Assembly (NCBI RefSeq): GCF_040026395.1
Contig: NZ_CP157278.1
Location: forward strand, 1,240,001 to 1,304,000
Direction of reading: 5' to 3'
Length of the DNA stretch: 64,000 nucleotides
DNA from: Pedobacter lusitanus
GTDB lineage: Bacteria > Bacteroidota > Bacteroidia > Sphingobacteriales > Sphingobacteriaceae
Part shown: positions 38,153 to 46,394 of the stretch, piece after piece
How the letters are laid out: each line of letters opens with the position of its first letter
How positions within the stretch are numbered: position 1 is the stretch's first letter
Translations under genes and position numbers: made by a program
Notes under the pieces: model-generated
What the model was told of the DNA's origin: nothing
Database searches by the model: none
What the model saw: the letters and a program-made list of their open reading frames with translations, nothing else

Positions 38153-40513
38153 TTAAAATTTCAGGATTAAAGTTGTTCCGTAAGTTCTTGGGGTTCCAAG
38201 AATAAAAGTGCTGAAAGAGCCATAGGCTACATACCTTTTATCCGTAATGTTGCGCGCCCAGAAATTGAGTTCAAAATTCTTACCCGTTACACCGGTTTTA
38301 GCATTAAATAAACTATAACCAGGCTGATTTAAACCATTGACAAAATCAAAGTAATACTTATCCAGGCAACGATACTCTCCTCTGAGAAATGCTGTTAATC
38401 TTTGTTTGCTTCGACCAAAATCGTAATTATACTGTGCTGCCAGCATCGAACTGAATGGCGGATTATAAATTGGCTGATTACCCTTATTATCCACAACTGC
38501 TTTCGCCTCTTTGCTATACAGGAATAAAGAAGCATACCTGGCATGAGAATAACTGGCGTTCAAATCGATCTGCAAACCTTTTAAAGGCAAGGCCGACAGT
38601 TCAAGTTCTATCCCTTTATTATGCATTTCTCCTACGTTTAAAATGAGCTGATTAACCCCATCCTGCGAAGTCCCTACCTGCTGATTATGTTGCTCCAGAT
38701 AGAAGGCCGTCAGATTGAGTTTCAACTTATTATTCAGGAAAGTATTTTTCCATCCGATCTCATAATTATCTGAATGTTCCGGATCATAGGCCACCTGATC
38801 TGGCGTTGGGGCTGTCGTATTTAATCCACCAGCGCGAAAACCTCTTGCATAAGAAGCATAAATCAGCATTTGATCTTTAGGTTTATAACTTAGGGTCAGC
38901 TTTGGTGTTACGGCATTGAAACTGGCCCGGTAATCTCTGTTTGGCGTTAGTAATATTGGTGGATCAGGGTCTTTCTGATAGTCCGTATACTTTCCTAACC
39001 TCCTCACTTCATGATCGTACCGGATACCTGCTGTCAGATCCCATTGGCTTTCCACAGCATAGGTAGCCTGTCCAAAAAAAGCAAAACCTTTATTCTTTGC
39101 AGCACTATAAGCAATAGTATTAAATGGTGCACCAGATTTAGGGTCTAACAGTAAATAATCGGGGCCATAACTTGATAAAGAGGCATTACTGTTATTTTGC
39201 AGGAATCCATATGCTCCGGCAACCCATTGTAGTTTACTGCGATTGGAAGAAGGAGAAGAAAAACGGATCTCCTGGGTGTAAATATGCTGGCGGATATCCG
39301 GACTTCCGCTTAAAATATTTAAAGGACTAAAATCAAAGTCATAGCCCCCGGGGTAATCCAGGTGATAATTAATGTAAGAGGAAACAGAAGTGAAATTGAA
39401 GTCTTTACCATAGTAATTCGCCTGTAAGGAAGTGTTAAAGTTATTCCTCCGTTCCATATTAGCATTATTTGAAGATACTTCATATGGCTTTTCAAAAACC
39501 TGGGTAATTGATTTAACCCATGGATAACTACCTCTGTCATTATCCTTTTCCATCTTCACATTTAAAGACAGTGCCCAGCGTGCTGAGGGCAGATAGCGTA
39601 AATTAAAATTGCCTGAATAATCTTCCCGCCTGTCATACCCGCTCTTTGTATAGGTATTATAATAAATTGACCCTCTGTGATTATAGGTCAAAGCTCCGCT
39701 GGCAAAAAGTTTATTTTTCACCACAGGTCCGGAAAGACTAACAGTGTAACGTTGTTGTCCATAATTCCCTAAACTAACTTCAGCATAACCTGAAGCTATA
39801 TTACCAGGTTGTCTGGTGGTAATATTGACCACCCCACCAAATGCATTACGGCCATAAAGTGTCCCCTGTGGCCCACGCAAAATCTCTATGCTTTGTATAT
39901 CATTAAACACTGGTGGTGCCGAAAAAAACTCATATTGATATACACCGTCAACATAAGTAGCTACCGCCTGCTCATTGGTATAGCCTAATACTCCACGTAT
40001 ATTTATAAAATTGGCTGCAGTACTATTACCATGTTCAACAGTGAACAGACCTGGAGCTATCGATGTAAGATTTGTAATATCCCATAAACGGTAATCCTTA
40101 ATCTGTTTTGCATCCAGGGATGTAATTGCGGCAGGGATACGCTGAATACTTTCCTGCCTCTTTTCGGATGACACCGTTACTTCATTCAATTGCTGATTAC
40201 TTTCTGCCAGTTTAAAATCCAGGATCAGCGCCTGCCCCGTACCAACGGTTATCTTTTTAAGTTTCGATGCATAGCCAATGGCCGAAATACTTATGGTATA
40301 ATTTCCACCTTCTAAATTACTGATGCTGTATTTCCCGTCTGCATCAGTCAGTACACCATAATTTGTATTTAACAGCTTAACTGTTGCTTTAAAGATAGCC
40401 TGTCCCCGGGATGTAGTAATTGTACCTTGTATATTGCCGGATTGAGCAAATACAGGTGTACAATGAAGTGTAAATAATATAATTGTAAGTCTTAAAATTG
40501 TTCTCATGTTCAT
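38153..40513 (-). CDS. TonB-dependent receptor of the isonitrile cluster, likely metallophore receptor
   Basis: A 786-residue outer-membrane receptor. Signal peptide ending PVFAQSG, carboxypeptidase-D-like domain (GNIQGTITTSRGQAIFKATV), plug (IQSIEILRGPQGTLYGRNAFGGVVNITTRQPG) and a siderophore-type barrel ending in TLILKF. It is not SusC-like: it is shorter and no SusD follows. Cotranscription with the biosynthetic genes (12 bases to the ligase) suggests it takes up the metal-loaded product. A structured 174-base gap lies just upstream. Confidence 0.9.
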   Translation of the reverse strand: MNMRTILRLTIILFTLHCTPVFAQSGNIQGTITTSRGQAIFKATVKLLNTNYGVLTDADGKYSISNLEGGNYTISISAIGYASKLKKITVGTGQALILDFKLAESNQQLNEVTVSSEKRQESIQRIPAAITSLDAKQIKDYRLWDITNLTSIAPGLFTVEHGNSTAANFINIRGVLGYTNEQAVATYVDGVYQYEFFSAPPVFNDIQSIEILRGPQGTLYGRNAFGGVVNITTRQPGNIASGYAEVSLGNYGQQRYTVSLSGPVVKNKLFASGALTYNHRGSIYYNTYTKSGYDRREDYSGNFNLRYLPSARWALSLNVKMEKDNDRGSYPWVKSITQVFEKPYEVSSNNANMERRNNFNTSLQANYYGKDFNFTSVSSYINYHLDYPGGYDFDFSPLNILSGSPDIRQHIYTQEIRFSSPSSNRSKLQWVAGAYGFLQNNSNASLSSYGPDYLLLDPKSGAPFNTIAYSAAKNKGFAFFGQATYAVESQWDLTAGIRYDHEVRRLGKYTDYQKDPDPPILLTPNRDYRASFNAVTPKLTLSYKPKDQMLIYASYARGFRAGGLNTTAPTPDQVAYDPEHSDNYEIGWKNTFLNNKLKLNLTAFYLEQHNQQVGTSQDGVNQLILNVGEMHNKGIELELSALPLKGLQIDLNASYSHARYASLFLYSKEAKAVVDNKGNQPIYNPPFSSMLAAQYNYDFGRSKQRLTAFLRGEYRCLDKYYFDFVNGLNQPGYSLFNAKTGVTGKNFELNFWARNITDKRYVAYGSFSTFILGTPRTYGTTLILKF

Positions 40514-40687
40514 TTTCTGGTTATCTGGCTAAAAGCCAATCTTGTAATCTCAAAGGGATATCTTCCTGAAGCATATAGCTGCCAGACATCTATTTTAATA
40601 GCACAGCTATTACCCTGCTTAAAAAAACAGCAGCAAGGCACAATCAAAAAATGATGTTGTCAGCAGGATCAGGAAGATATTTGAAAA
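40514..40687 (-). ncRNA. Candidate structured leader RNA before the TonB receptor gene
   Basis: The gap holds a perfect 12-base inverted repeat, ATATCTTCCTGA (40558-40569) with 40669-40680, that would close a 123-base domain. Inside are a perfect seven-base hairpin (40596-40602 with 40606-40612) and CTGCT/AGCAG arms (40615-40619, 40629-40633) around an A run. Outside, TGGCT/AGCCA (40526-40538) forms another hairpin close to the start codon. This looks like a multi-branch RNA in the minus-strand transcript. I found no known riboswitch signature; it could also be a processing or attenuation element. Confidence 0.5.
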
Positions 40688-41077
40688 TCAGGCGAATAAC
40701 CGGGGTGGCCTGAAAATGTTCCGGATATAAGGATTGGTGTATAGATAAGCGTAAACAGAAAATGAGGGATCGCTAATACTTAAGGCAGAGGGATCAAGGA
40801 AAGAAAAGGTAAAAGGCTCCTGGCAAAAAGAAACTTCCAGCTGACTCAGGTTATTCCTTGCGGCCTCTTTCTTTTCATTTTCCTCTGCCTGTTTGATTTT
40901 TTTCATCAGGTAGCATTTCCCATTACAATGCAGCTCAGGTCTGTTCCGGTTAATACAAAGATTACTGGCAATATATTCCTTATTGAATTCAAATCCCGCA
41001 AAAATGAAAAACCGCGAACAGTTCGCCATCAGCGTAATCAGCATATAAAAAAATAAAACTGCCTTCCGGAACATCAT
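40688..41077 (-). CDS. Small membrane-associated protein with CNGKC motif
   Basis: A 129-residue protein: one N-terminal hydrophobic segment (KAVLFFYMLITLMA), then a Cys-rich central phrase LHCNGKCYLMKKIKQAEE, and a conserved tail ending YIRNIFRPPRLFA. The C-N-G-K-C pair plus an earlier Cys (NLCINRNRP) could bind a metal; that is inference. Small proteins like this occur beside TonB receptors in Bacteroidota, with no function that I know of. It begins six bases after the DJ-1/YHS gene stop, so it is in the same transcript. A paralogue lies at 42366-42753. Confidence 0.7.
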   Translation of the reverse strand: MMFRKAVLFFYMLITLMANCSRFFIFAGFEFNKEYIASNLCINRNRPELHCNGKCYLMKKIKQAEENEKKEAARNNLSQLEVSFCQEPFTFSFLDPSALSISDPSFSVYAYLYTNPYIRNIFRPPRLFA

Positions 41078-41083
41078 ATTGCC

Positions 41084-42046
41084 TTATTTTTTTGAAGTAT
41101 ATAGTGCTGCGTTTTTATTGAATAAGTTCCTGCAGGTGGCTGAACAAAAGTGATAGTCCTTCCCCTTGTATTGAAGATGATATTTTGAACTCCCTTTGGG
41201 AACTGTCATCCCGCAAACAACATCTTTCTCCTCCTCATTTATGGTCTTCGGCAACGGGCTTTTCATCTCTGATACAGCAGTCGTATTTTCATGATGCATC
41301 ATATTCATGTCCATCCCTTTATCGTTCTCCATAGCACCCATAACTTTCCCGTCTGCAGGATTCCATTTATCGTATTCCATAACAGCGGTCACGAAAAGCG
41401 CTTCTTTCAGTCCCTTTAATTTTTCTACAATATGCAAAGCACCGTCAATACCTGCTGATACACCGGCTGTAGTCAGAATCTTTCCGTCTTCAACAAATCG
41501 CACATTGCTGATAAATTTGGCTTTAGGTGTCAGCTTTTGTAAAGTATCTATAGCGCCAAAATGGGTAGTTACTGTTTTTCCATCCAGCAGTCCGGCTCTG
41601 GATAATAAACCAGCACCAGTACAAACTGACATAGTTAGCTTAGTTTGAGCACTTATTTTATTGATCCAGCTGATCACCTGATGATCTGAAGCAACACCTC
41701 CAACAGTATTCATCGGTGCACCGGGAATAACCAGAACATCTGGTTGGGGTGCATTGGAAATTGTAAAATCAGGATTTATACTCAACGTATTACCTTCGGT
41801 ATTGATTTGAGCTGAGCCAGTGGAGACTGTATAAACCTGGAAATATTTACTATCGCTAAAGACTTCTGCAGGTCCTGCAAAATCCAGAAGTTCTACACCA
41901 GGGTAGATTAGTACAGCAACTTTAATCTTTCCCTTTTGCATAACTGGCTGAGTAGTCCGGCTTTTTTCATTTTGCCGGCAGCCCATGGCAAAGATCCCCC
42001 CTAATAATAAAAGAAGACCGAAAGTTTTGATTTTTAAATTAATCAT
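41084..42046 (-). CDS. Lipoprotein with isonitrile-hydratase-like DJ-1/PfpI domain and YHS domain
   Basis: A 320-residue lipoprotein (lipid Cys23 in GGIFAMGC). Residues about 40-225 form a DJ-1/PfpI domain with the nucleophile elbow SVCTG at Cys142 and the blocks LLDFAGPAEVF, TVTTHFGAID and TTAGVSAGIDGALH, which parallel those of Pseudomonas isonitrile hydratase InhA. A linker leads to a YHS domain at about 273-320 (VVCGMTV, YHFCSATC), a metal-binding module seen in copper and other metal proteins. The expected reaction is hydration of an isonitrile to a formamide, outside the cytoplasm. DJ-1 domains have many activities, so the isonitrile role rests on subfamily resemblance plus the cluster. 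First gene of the unit with the CNGKC gene. Confidence 0.85.
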   Translation of the reverse strand: MINLKIKTFGLLLLLGGIFAMGCRQNEKSRTTQPVMQKGKIKVAVLIYPGVELLDFAGPAEVFSDSKYFQVYTVSTGSAQINTEGNTLSINPDFTISNAPQPDVLVIPGAPMNTVGGVASDHQVISWINKISAQTKLTMSVCTGAGLLSRAGLLDGKTVTTHFGAIDTLQKLTPKAKFISNVRFVEDGKILTTAGVSAGIDGALHIVEKLKGLKEALFVTAVMEYDKWNPADGKVMGAMENDKGMDMNMMHHENTTAVSEMKSPLPKTINEEEKDVVCGMTVPKGSSKYHLQYKGKDYHFCSATCRNLFNKNAALYTSKK

Positions 42047-42365
42047 GTTTTTAATATTTTTAGAATAAGCTGATTTATTGACACTTCAGGTTTTACTGCT
42101 TTCTTTTGCTGCCACCAGATTCCGCTCAGTATCAAGGCTCTCAATATCTTCTTTTGCCGGGCGTGATTAACAGGACACAGCTCAATACTCCTGGAACAAG
42201 TAGTAAGTGCTGTTAAACACACCTGAATAAGGCTACAGAATAAAATTTACACGCATACCTGACTATTGATGAAATCAGCCCTGTCATCAATGACGGGGAT
42301 ATACATCAATAGCAAACAACTGAATCTTCAGACATTCACGAATAGTATAAAAGAATAACAGGAAA
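42047..42365. other. Intergenic stretch with nested inverted repeats, no gene
   Basis: These 319 bases carry no convincing gene on either strand. The one feature is a nested repeat: CTATTGATG (42263-42271) pairs with CATCAATAG (42304-42312), and inside it 42280-42287 pairs with 42290-42297 with one wobble. There is no T run, so a plain terminator is unlikely. It lies between the two CNGKC-linked units on the same strand. Confidence 0.5.
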
Positions 42366-42753
42366 TTAAGCCGCGATCTTAGGCGGTCTGAAGATCTGGT
42401 CGCAATAATTACTGGTATAATTATAGCTGTAGCGGGAATATCCTGACAGGTCTTCAATTATAAATACAGTAGTATTTAATGAGGGTACAGCATGATGCTG
42501 ATAGAATGATATGGATAACTGGTTAAGGACATTTTTAACAGCCTTATTATTTTCGTCTTTTTCTGCTTCTCTGACTTTTCTCATCAGATAACATTTACCG
42601 TTACAATTCATCCATGGCTTGTCCCGGTTCATACATAACTTAGAAGTGATATAATCCTGATTTAATTTAAAGCCTGCATAAACAAATAATCCTGAGAAAT
42701 CACTTGTAAATACAGCCAGAAAAAAAAAGCCAGATGATATACTTTTTGTACAT
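42366..42753 (-). pseudogene. Second CNGKC small protein, frameshifted in an A9 run
   Basis: The frame encodes VYAGFKLNQDYITSKLC, then MNCNGKCYLMRKVREAEK, and ends QIFRPPKIAA, a clear paralogue of the 129-residue protein at 40688-41077. From the first in-frame ATG only 88 residues are made. A good start, ATG at 42753 (MYKKYIIW), lies in another frame. The two frames join if the nine A at 42720-42728 were eight, giving a 128-residue protein with a normal N-terminal helix. This may be a real mutation, a sequencing error in the homopolymer, or slippage-dependent expression. Confidence 0.7.
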
Positions 42754-42820
42754 ATACGGCAAATATAGGATTAAACTATTTTAAAGATAATTATTTAACG
42801 CACTATTTTGATTAAATGTT

Positions 42821-43273
42821 TTACAGGATAATATTTCTTTTAAACGCACAGCCAAGTTCCATAATAGAATCTGTTTTGGCAATGCCCTGAATATTATCAA
42901 TTTTCTCATAGAGTACCTTTCTCATATGCTCATGGTTTTTAGCAATGATTTTAAGGTACAGCGTATAAGTACCGGAAATATAATAACACTCGGTAACCTC
43001 CGGAATTTTCTTTAATTCTTCAATAATACGGTTGGAGTCCTGATCTTTTTCAAGCGTGATTCCGGTAAAAGCTCCCCAGTCATAACCAATCTTTTTTTCA
43101 TCCAGAACAGGCTTGATCCCTGCCAGTATACCTTGCTCAGTTAACCTGGATATGCGCTGATGCACCATCGTATTAGATACACCCAATGCAGTAGCAATAG
43201 CTGAATAGGCCATTCGCCCATCTATTTCCAGTTGTTTTAATATCTGGATATCAAATTCATCAATATGGTCCAT
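42821..43273 (-). CDS. Lrp/AsnC-family regulator, likely of arginine/ornithine catabolism
   Basis: About 150 residues from MDHIDEFDIQILKQLEIDGR, the usual Lrp opening, with helix-turn-helix ATALGVSNTMVHQRISRL and a RAM domain (ITECYYISGTYTLYLKI-type region near 85-100). The frame is open to an earlier ATG at 43336, which would add 21 atypical residues. It is divergent from rocD and arginase genes, an arrangement typical of Lrp regulators that sense the substrate amino acid. A perfect inverted repeat lies in the shared promoter. Confidence 0.9.
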   Translation of the reverse strand: MDHIDEFDIQILKQLEIDGRMAYSAIATALGVSNTMVHQRISRLTEQGILAGIKPVLDEKKIGYDWGAFTGITLEKDQDSNRIIEELKKIPEVTECYYISGTYTLYLKIIAKNHEHMRKVLYEKIDNIQGIAKTDSIMELGCAFKRNIIL

Positions 43274-43337
43274 TCCTTTAAATAAGATTAGTTTTTTAAA
43301 CTGGCTCATCAGAGCTAAATACACTTTCAAAATCAAT

Positions 43338-43360
43338 TAAAAAGTCAAATTAACTTTTTA
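43338..43360. promoter_or_regulatory. Candidate Lrp operator between the Lrp gene and rocD
   Basis: TAAAAAGT (43338-43345) and ACTTTTTA (43353-43360) form a perfect eight-base inverted repeat around CAAATTA. AT-rich dyads of this size are typical of Lrp/AsnC sites. It is 52 bases before the rocD start and 64 bases before the preferred Lrp start. Confidence 0.55.
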
Positions 43361-43412
43361 TCACGCTAAAAATAATAAATATTACTATCTTGTCGGCAAG
43401 AAACAATCAATT

Positions 43413-44672
43413 ATGGAAATTTCAACAAACTTAAGTAAAACCGAGGAGCTAATAGAGAAAGAAGAAAGATATGGTGCACATAATTACCATCCCTTACCTG
43501 TTGTTCTTGAAAAAGGAGAAGGTGTCTTCGTTTGGGATGTTGAAGAAATGAGATATTATGATTTTCTTTCTGCCTATTCAGCGGTTAACCAGGGACATTG
43601 TCACCCAAGGATTATCAACGCACTTAAGGATCAGGCTGAAAAACTTACGCTGACCTCCAGAGCGTTTCATAGTGATCAATTGGGTCATTTTGAAGAATTT
43701 GTCTGTAATCTATTTGGTTATGACAAGTCACTGATCATGAATTCCGGAGTGGAAGCAGTGGAAACAGCAATGAAACTTTGCAGAAAATGGGCATACCAGA
43801 TCAAAGGTATTAGTCCTAATGAGGCTAAAATAGTCTTTGCTGATGGAAATTTCCATGGCAGAACCATTTCTGTAATTTCAGCATCCAATGATGAAAGCGC
43901 AAGAAAAGACTTCGGCCCCTTTGTTAGCGGAATAGCCCACGTCCCATACAATGACGTTGATGCTTTTGAAGCTCTTTTAAAAACAGACAAAAATATTGCA
44001 GGCTTTATTGTTGAACCTATCCAGGGTGAAGCTGGTGTAGTTGTTCCCGATAGTGATTACCTGGTGCGTATTAAGGCACTTTGCCAGGCATATAATGTCT
44101 TATTCATTGCTGATGAAATCCAAACCGGAATTGCCCGTACAGGAAGCATGCTGGCTACCTACGAAGTCAATTCTGAAGATAAAAGTAACCAGCCTGATAT
44201 TCTGATATTAGGTAAAGCGGTTTCGGGTGGTGTATTACCGGTTTCAGTAGTACTGGCTAATGATGAAATTATGCTGACCATAAAACCAGGAGAACATGGT
44301 TCAACTTATGGAGGGAATCCTTTGGCCTGTGCCGTATCCAGAGAAGCTATACAAGTCGTTATTGACGAAAATCTTGCCGAAAATGCAGAAAAAATGGGTA
44401 AGTTATTCAGAGCAGGCTTAGAAAAGATTGCAACAAAAACAGACATTATCCAGTCAGTAAGAGGTAAAGGACTATTGAATGCAATTGTCATCAATTGTAC
44501 CGAAGAGTCTGATATGGCCTGGGATATCTGCATGAAGTTTAAAGAGAACGGCTTGCTTGCCAAACCTACTCATGGAAATAAAATACGTTTCGCTCCTCCT
44601 CTGGTGATCACAGAAGAACAGATTATCGAAAGTCTGGGCATTATTGAGAGATCATTGCTGAGTGTTGCTTAA
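43413..44672 (+). CDS. rocD: Ornithine--oxo-acid aminotransferase
   Basis: A 419-residue class III PLP aminotransferase. PLP Lys268 is in ILGKAVSGG, the aspartate that holds the pyridine N is in FIADEIQTG, and [26 protein letters not shown] is the ornithine aminotransferase opening. It converts ornithine and 2-oxoglutarate to glutamate semialdehyde and glutamate. Arginase follows six bases later, so the pair degrades arginine by way of ornithine. It could also set the ornithine level available to the NRPS at 29155-35088. Confidence 0.94.
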   Translation: MEISTNLSKTEELIEKEERYGAHNYHPLPVVLEKGEGVFVWDVEEMRYYDFLSAYSAVNQGHCHPRIINALKDQAEKLTLTSRAFHSDQLGHFEEFVCNLFGYDKSLIMNSGVEAVETAMKLCRKWAYQIKGISPNEAKIVFADGNFHGRTISVISASNDESARKDFGPFVSGIAHVPYNDVDAFEALLKTDKNIAGFIVEPIQGEAGVVVPDSDYLVRIKALCQAYNVLFIADEIQTGIARTGSMLATYEVNSEDKSNQPDILILGKAVSGGVLPVSVVLANDEIMLTIKPGEHGSTYGGNPLACAVSREAIQVVIDENLAENAEKMGKLFRAGLEKIATKTDIIQSVRGKGLLNAIVINCTEESDMAWDICMKFKENGLLAKPTHGNKIRFAPPLVITEEQIIESLGIIERSLLSVA

Positions 44673-44678
44673 GACTTT

Positions 44679-45638
44679 ATGAAGAGAACAATAAATCTGG
44701 TTAAAAACAGATCTGATATTGGCGCGGGAACCCGGGGATCTGATATGGGAATCGATGCCATCGAAATTGCAGCAATTAATAAAGGAAGCGAGTATTTTAA
44801 CAATTTCAGCACGCTGGATGTTCAGACGCATAACGAAACCATTTATAATAAAGACAGGAATACTTTTGCGATAAGAATTGAACACGTGCTGCAGCAATGT
44901 ACCCGGCTTGCTGATGCTGTAGAACAAAGCTTATCTGCAAACCATTTTCCCCTGGTATTTTCAGGAGATCATTCTTCAGCACTGGGTACAATCAGCGGAA
45001 TAAAAAGTGCCTACCCGGATAAAGTACTGGGTGTAGTCTGGATAGATGCTCATTCAGATTTGCATTCCCCATATACTTCTCCGTCCGGAAACATACATGG
45101 TATGCCGCTGGCCGCTGCCCTGGCTAATGATAATCTGGATTGTCAGCAGAACGAAATTACCGGAGATACTTTACTGTTCTGGAATAATCTGAAAACCATT
45201 GGCACGGCAGAACCTAAATTGAAGCCTGAACACCTGATATATTTTGGTGTTCGTGATACGGAAGAACAGGAAGATAAACTCATTGAAAATTTAGGCATTA
45301 AAAATTACAAGGTCGAAGAGGTACGTTTCAGGGGCTTAAAGACATGCGTAGAAGAAGCATTGACTAAATTAAACGGAGCTGAAATCATTTACATTTCTTT
45401 CGATGTAGACAGTATGGATTGTGATCTGATTTCACTGGGTACCGGTACTCCGGTTTCCAAAGGTTTTGATCAGGACGAGGTTGTTGCGATTATTCAAACC
45501 ATAGTAGCCTCAGAAAAAGTGTTATGTATTGAGATTGTAGAGGTCAATCCATTACTGGACAATAAAGGGAACAGAATGGCAGAAACTGCTTTTGCTATCG
45601 TGGAGCAGGTAACTGAGTCTGTAATGGCGGGTCTTTAA
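44679..45638 (+). CDS. rocF: Arginase
   Basis: A 319-residue ureohydrolase with all manganese-binding motifs: GDHSSALG, WIDAHSDLHSP and SFDVDSMD. It splits arginine to ornithine and urea. Agmatinase or formimidoglutamase are alternatives within the fold, but tight pairing with ornithine aminotransferase (six bases) favours arginase. A perfect nine-base hairpin follows the stop. Confidence 0.9.
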   Translation: MKRTINLVKNRSDIGAGTRGSDMGIDAIEIAAINKGSEYFNNFSTLDVQTHNETIYNKDRNTFAIRIEHVLQQCTRLADAVEQSLSANHFPLVFSGDHSSALGTISGIKSAYPDKVLGVVWIDAHSDLHSPYTSPSGNIHGMPLAAALANDNLDCQQNEITGDTLLFWNNLKTIGTAEPKLKPEHLIYFGVRDTEEQEDKLIENLGIKNYKVEEVRFRGLKTCVEEALTKLNGAEIIYISFDVDSMDCDLISLGTGTPVSKGFDQDEVVAIIQTIVASEKVLCIEIVEVNPLLDNKGNRMAETAFAIVEQVTESVMAGL

Positions 45639-45640
45639 AC

Positions 45641-45666
45641 TCCAGGAGCTTAATCAGGCTCCTGGA
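45641..45666 (+). terminator. Hairpin after the arginase gene
   Basis: TCCAGGAGC (45641-45649) pairs perfectly with GCTCCTGGA (45658-45666). It starts two bases after the arginase stop. No T run follows, so it may end transcription weakly or protect the 3' end of the mRNA. Confidence 0.6.
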
Positions 45667-45699
45667 AATCAGATGAACCTTATTCTCATCAGACAATAT

Positions 45700-46167
45700 T
45701 CAACTCTTTACCTGAAAATGCATCCAGTCATAATTCCGCTCCCTTCCCAAACTTTCAAAACCGTATCTGTAGAAGATATCGATCATAGGTTTATATTCTG
45801 GTTGCGCAAATTTTGCAGTTTCCGAAGTTTCTCTTAAGGTATTATGCTCCGGATCTAAATCTACGGCCAACCCCCATGAATGAATGGACAGCGACGTACC
45901 CTCCCTCATTTCTCTGTAATTGAAACACCCTCCATACAGATCAATTCCTAAACGCTGTATTTCAGAAAATCCATACTGGTGGAGAATAGCTGTGAAGATC
46001 TGAATAAGCTGCGTAGCTACTGATTCGTGACACTGAAAGCTTTTAATAGTTTTTTTAGGTAACCAGCTTAATCTCATTGGAAATGGAAGGATCATAGATA
46101 CTAAATATCCGGATCCGGTTTCATTAGGTAGTCCATATTTTGCTATTGCTACATCTGCTGTTAACAT
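45700..46167 (-). CDS. M15-family peptidase (D-Ala-D-Ala carboxypeptidase/endolysin type)
   Basis: A 155-residue protein with the zinc motifs of peptidase family M15: SIHSWGLAVDLDPEHN supplies His and Asp, and DWMHFQV the last His. The Gly/Tyr block YGGCFNYREMREG before it is as in phage-type endolysins of this family. There is no signal peptide and no wall-binding domain, so it may be a phage-derived remnant. VanY-type wall editing is a less likely alternative. It is convergent with the arginase gene. Confidence 0.75.
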   Translation of the reverse strand: MLTADVAIAKYGLPNETGSGYLVSMILPFPMRLSWLPKKTIKSFQCHESVATQLIQIFTAILHQYGFSEIQRLGIDLYGGCFNYREMREGTSLSIHSWGLAVDLDPEHNTLRETSETAKFAQPEYKPMIDIFYRYGFESLGRERNYDWMHFQVKS

Positions 46168-46394
46168 AAATATTGCTTAAGTAAAATATTTGATCATAAT
46201 CAGAAAACATTATATTTAAGACAGGTTAGAAGATTAGTCAGCCTTAACCAATACAATTAACTGGTCTTCGAATACCCATAAAGTTTAAACAGTTCTCTAT
46301 TTAAATAGTTTTTTTTCCGGTTATTATCCGGTAACACCTAAAAATAGCCTGTGTTATCTGATTCATTAATCCATCACAATTTAAACCAGACAAA

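Noticed and set aside
40514..40687. Cobalamin riboswitch before the TonB receptor
   Set aside because: I could not find the B12 box or the other conserved blocks; the repeats support a structured RNA but not this class.
45700..46167. VanY-like resistance carboxypeptidase for the Hpg locus
   Set aside because: There is no signal peptide or membrane anchor, and the motif spacing is of the phage endolysin type.
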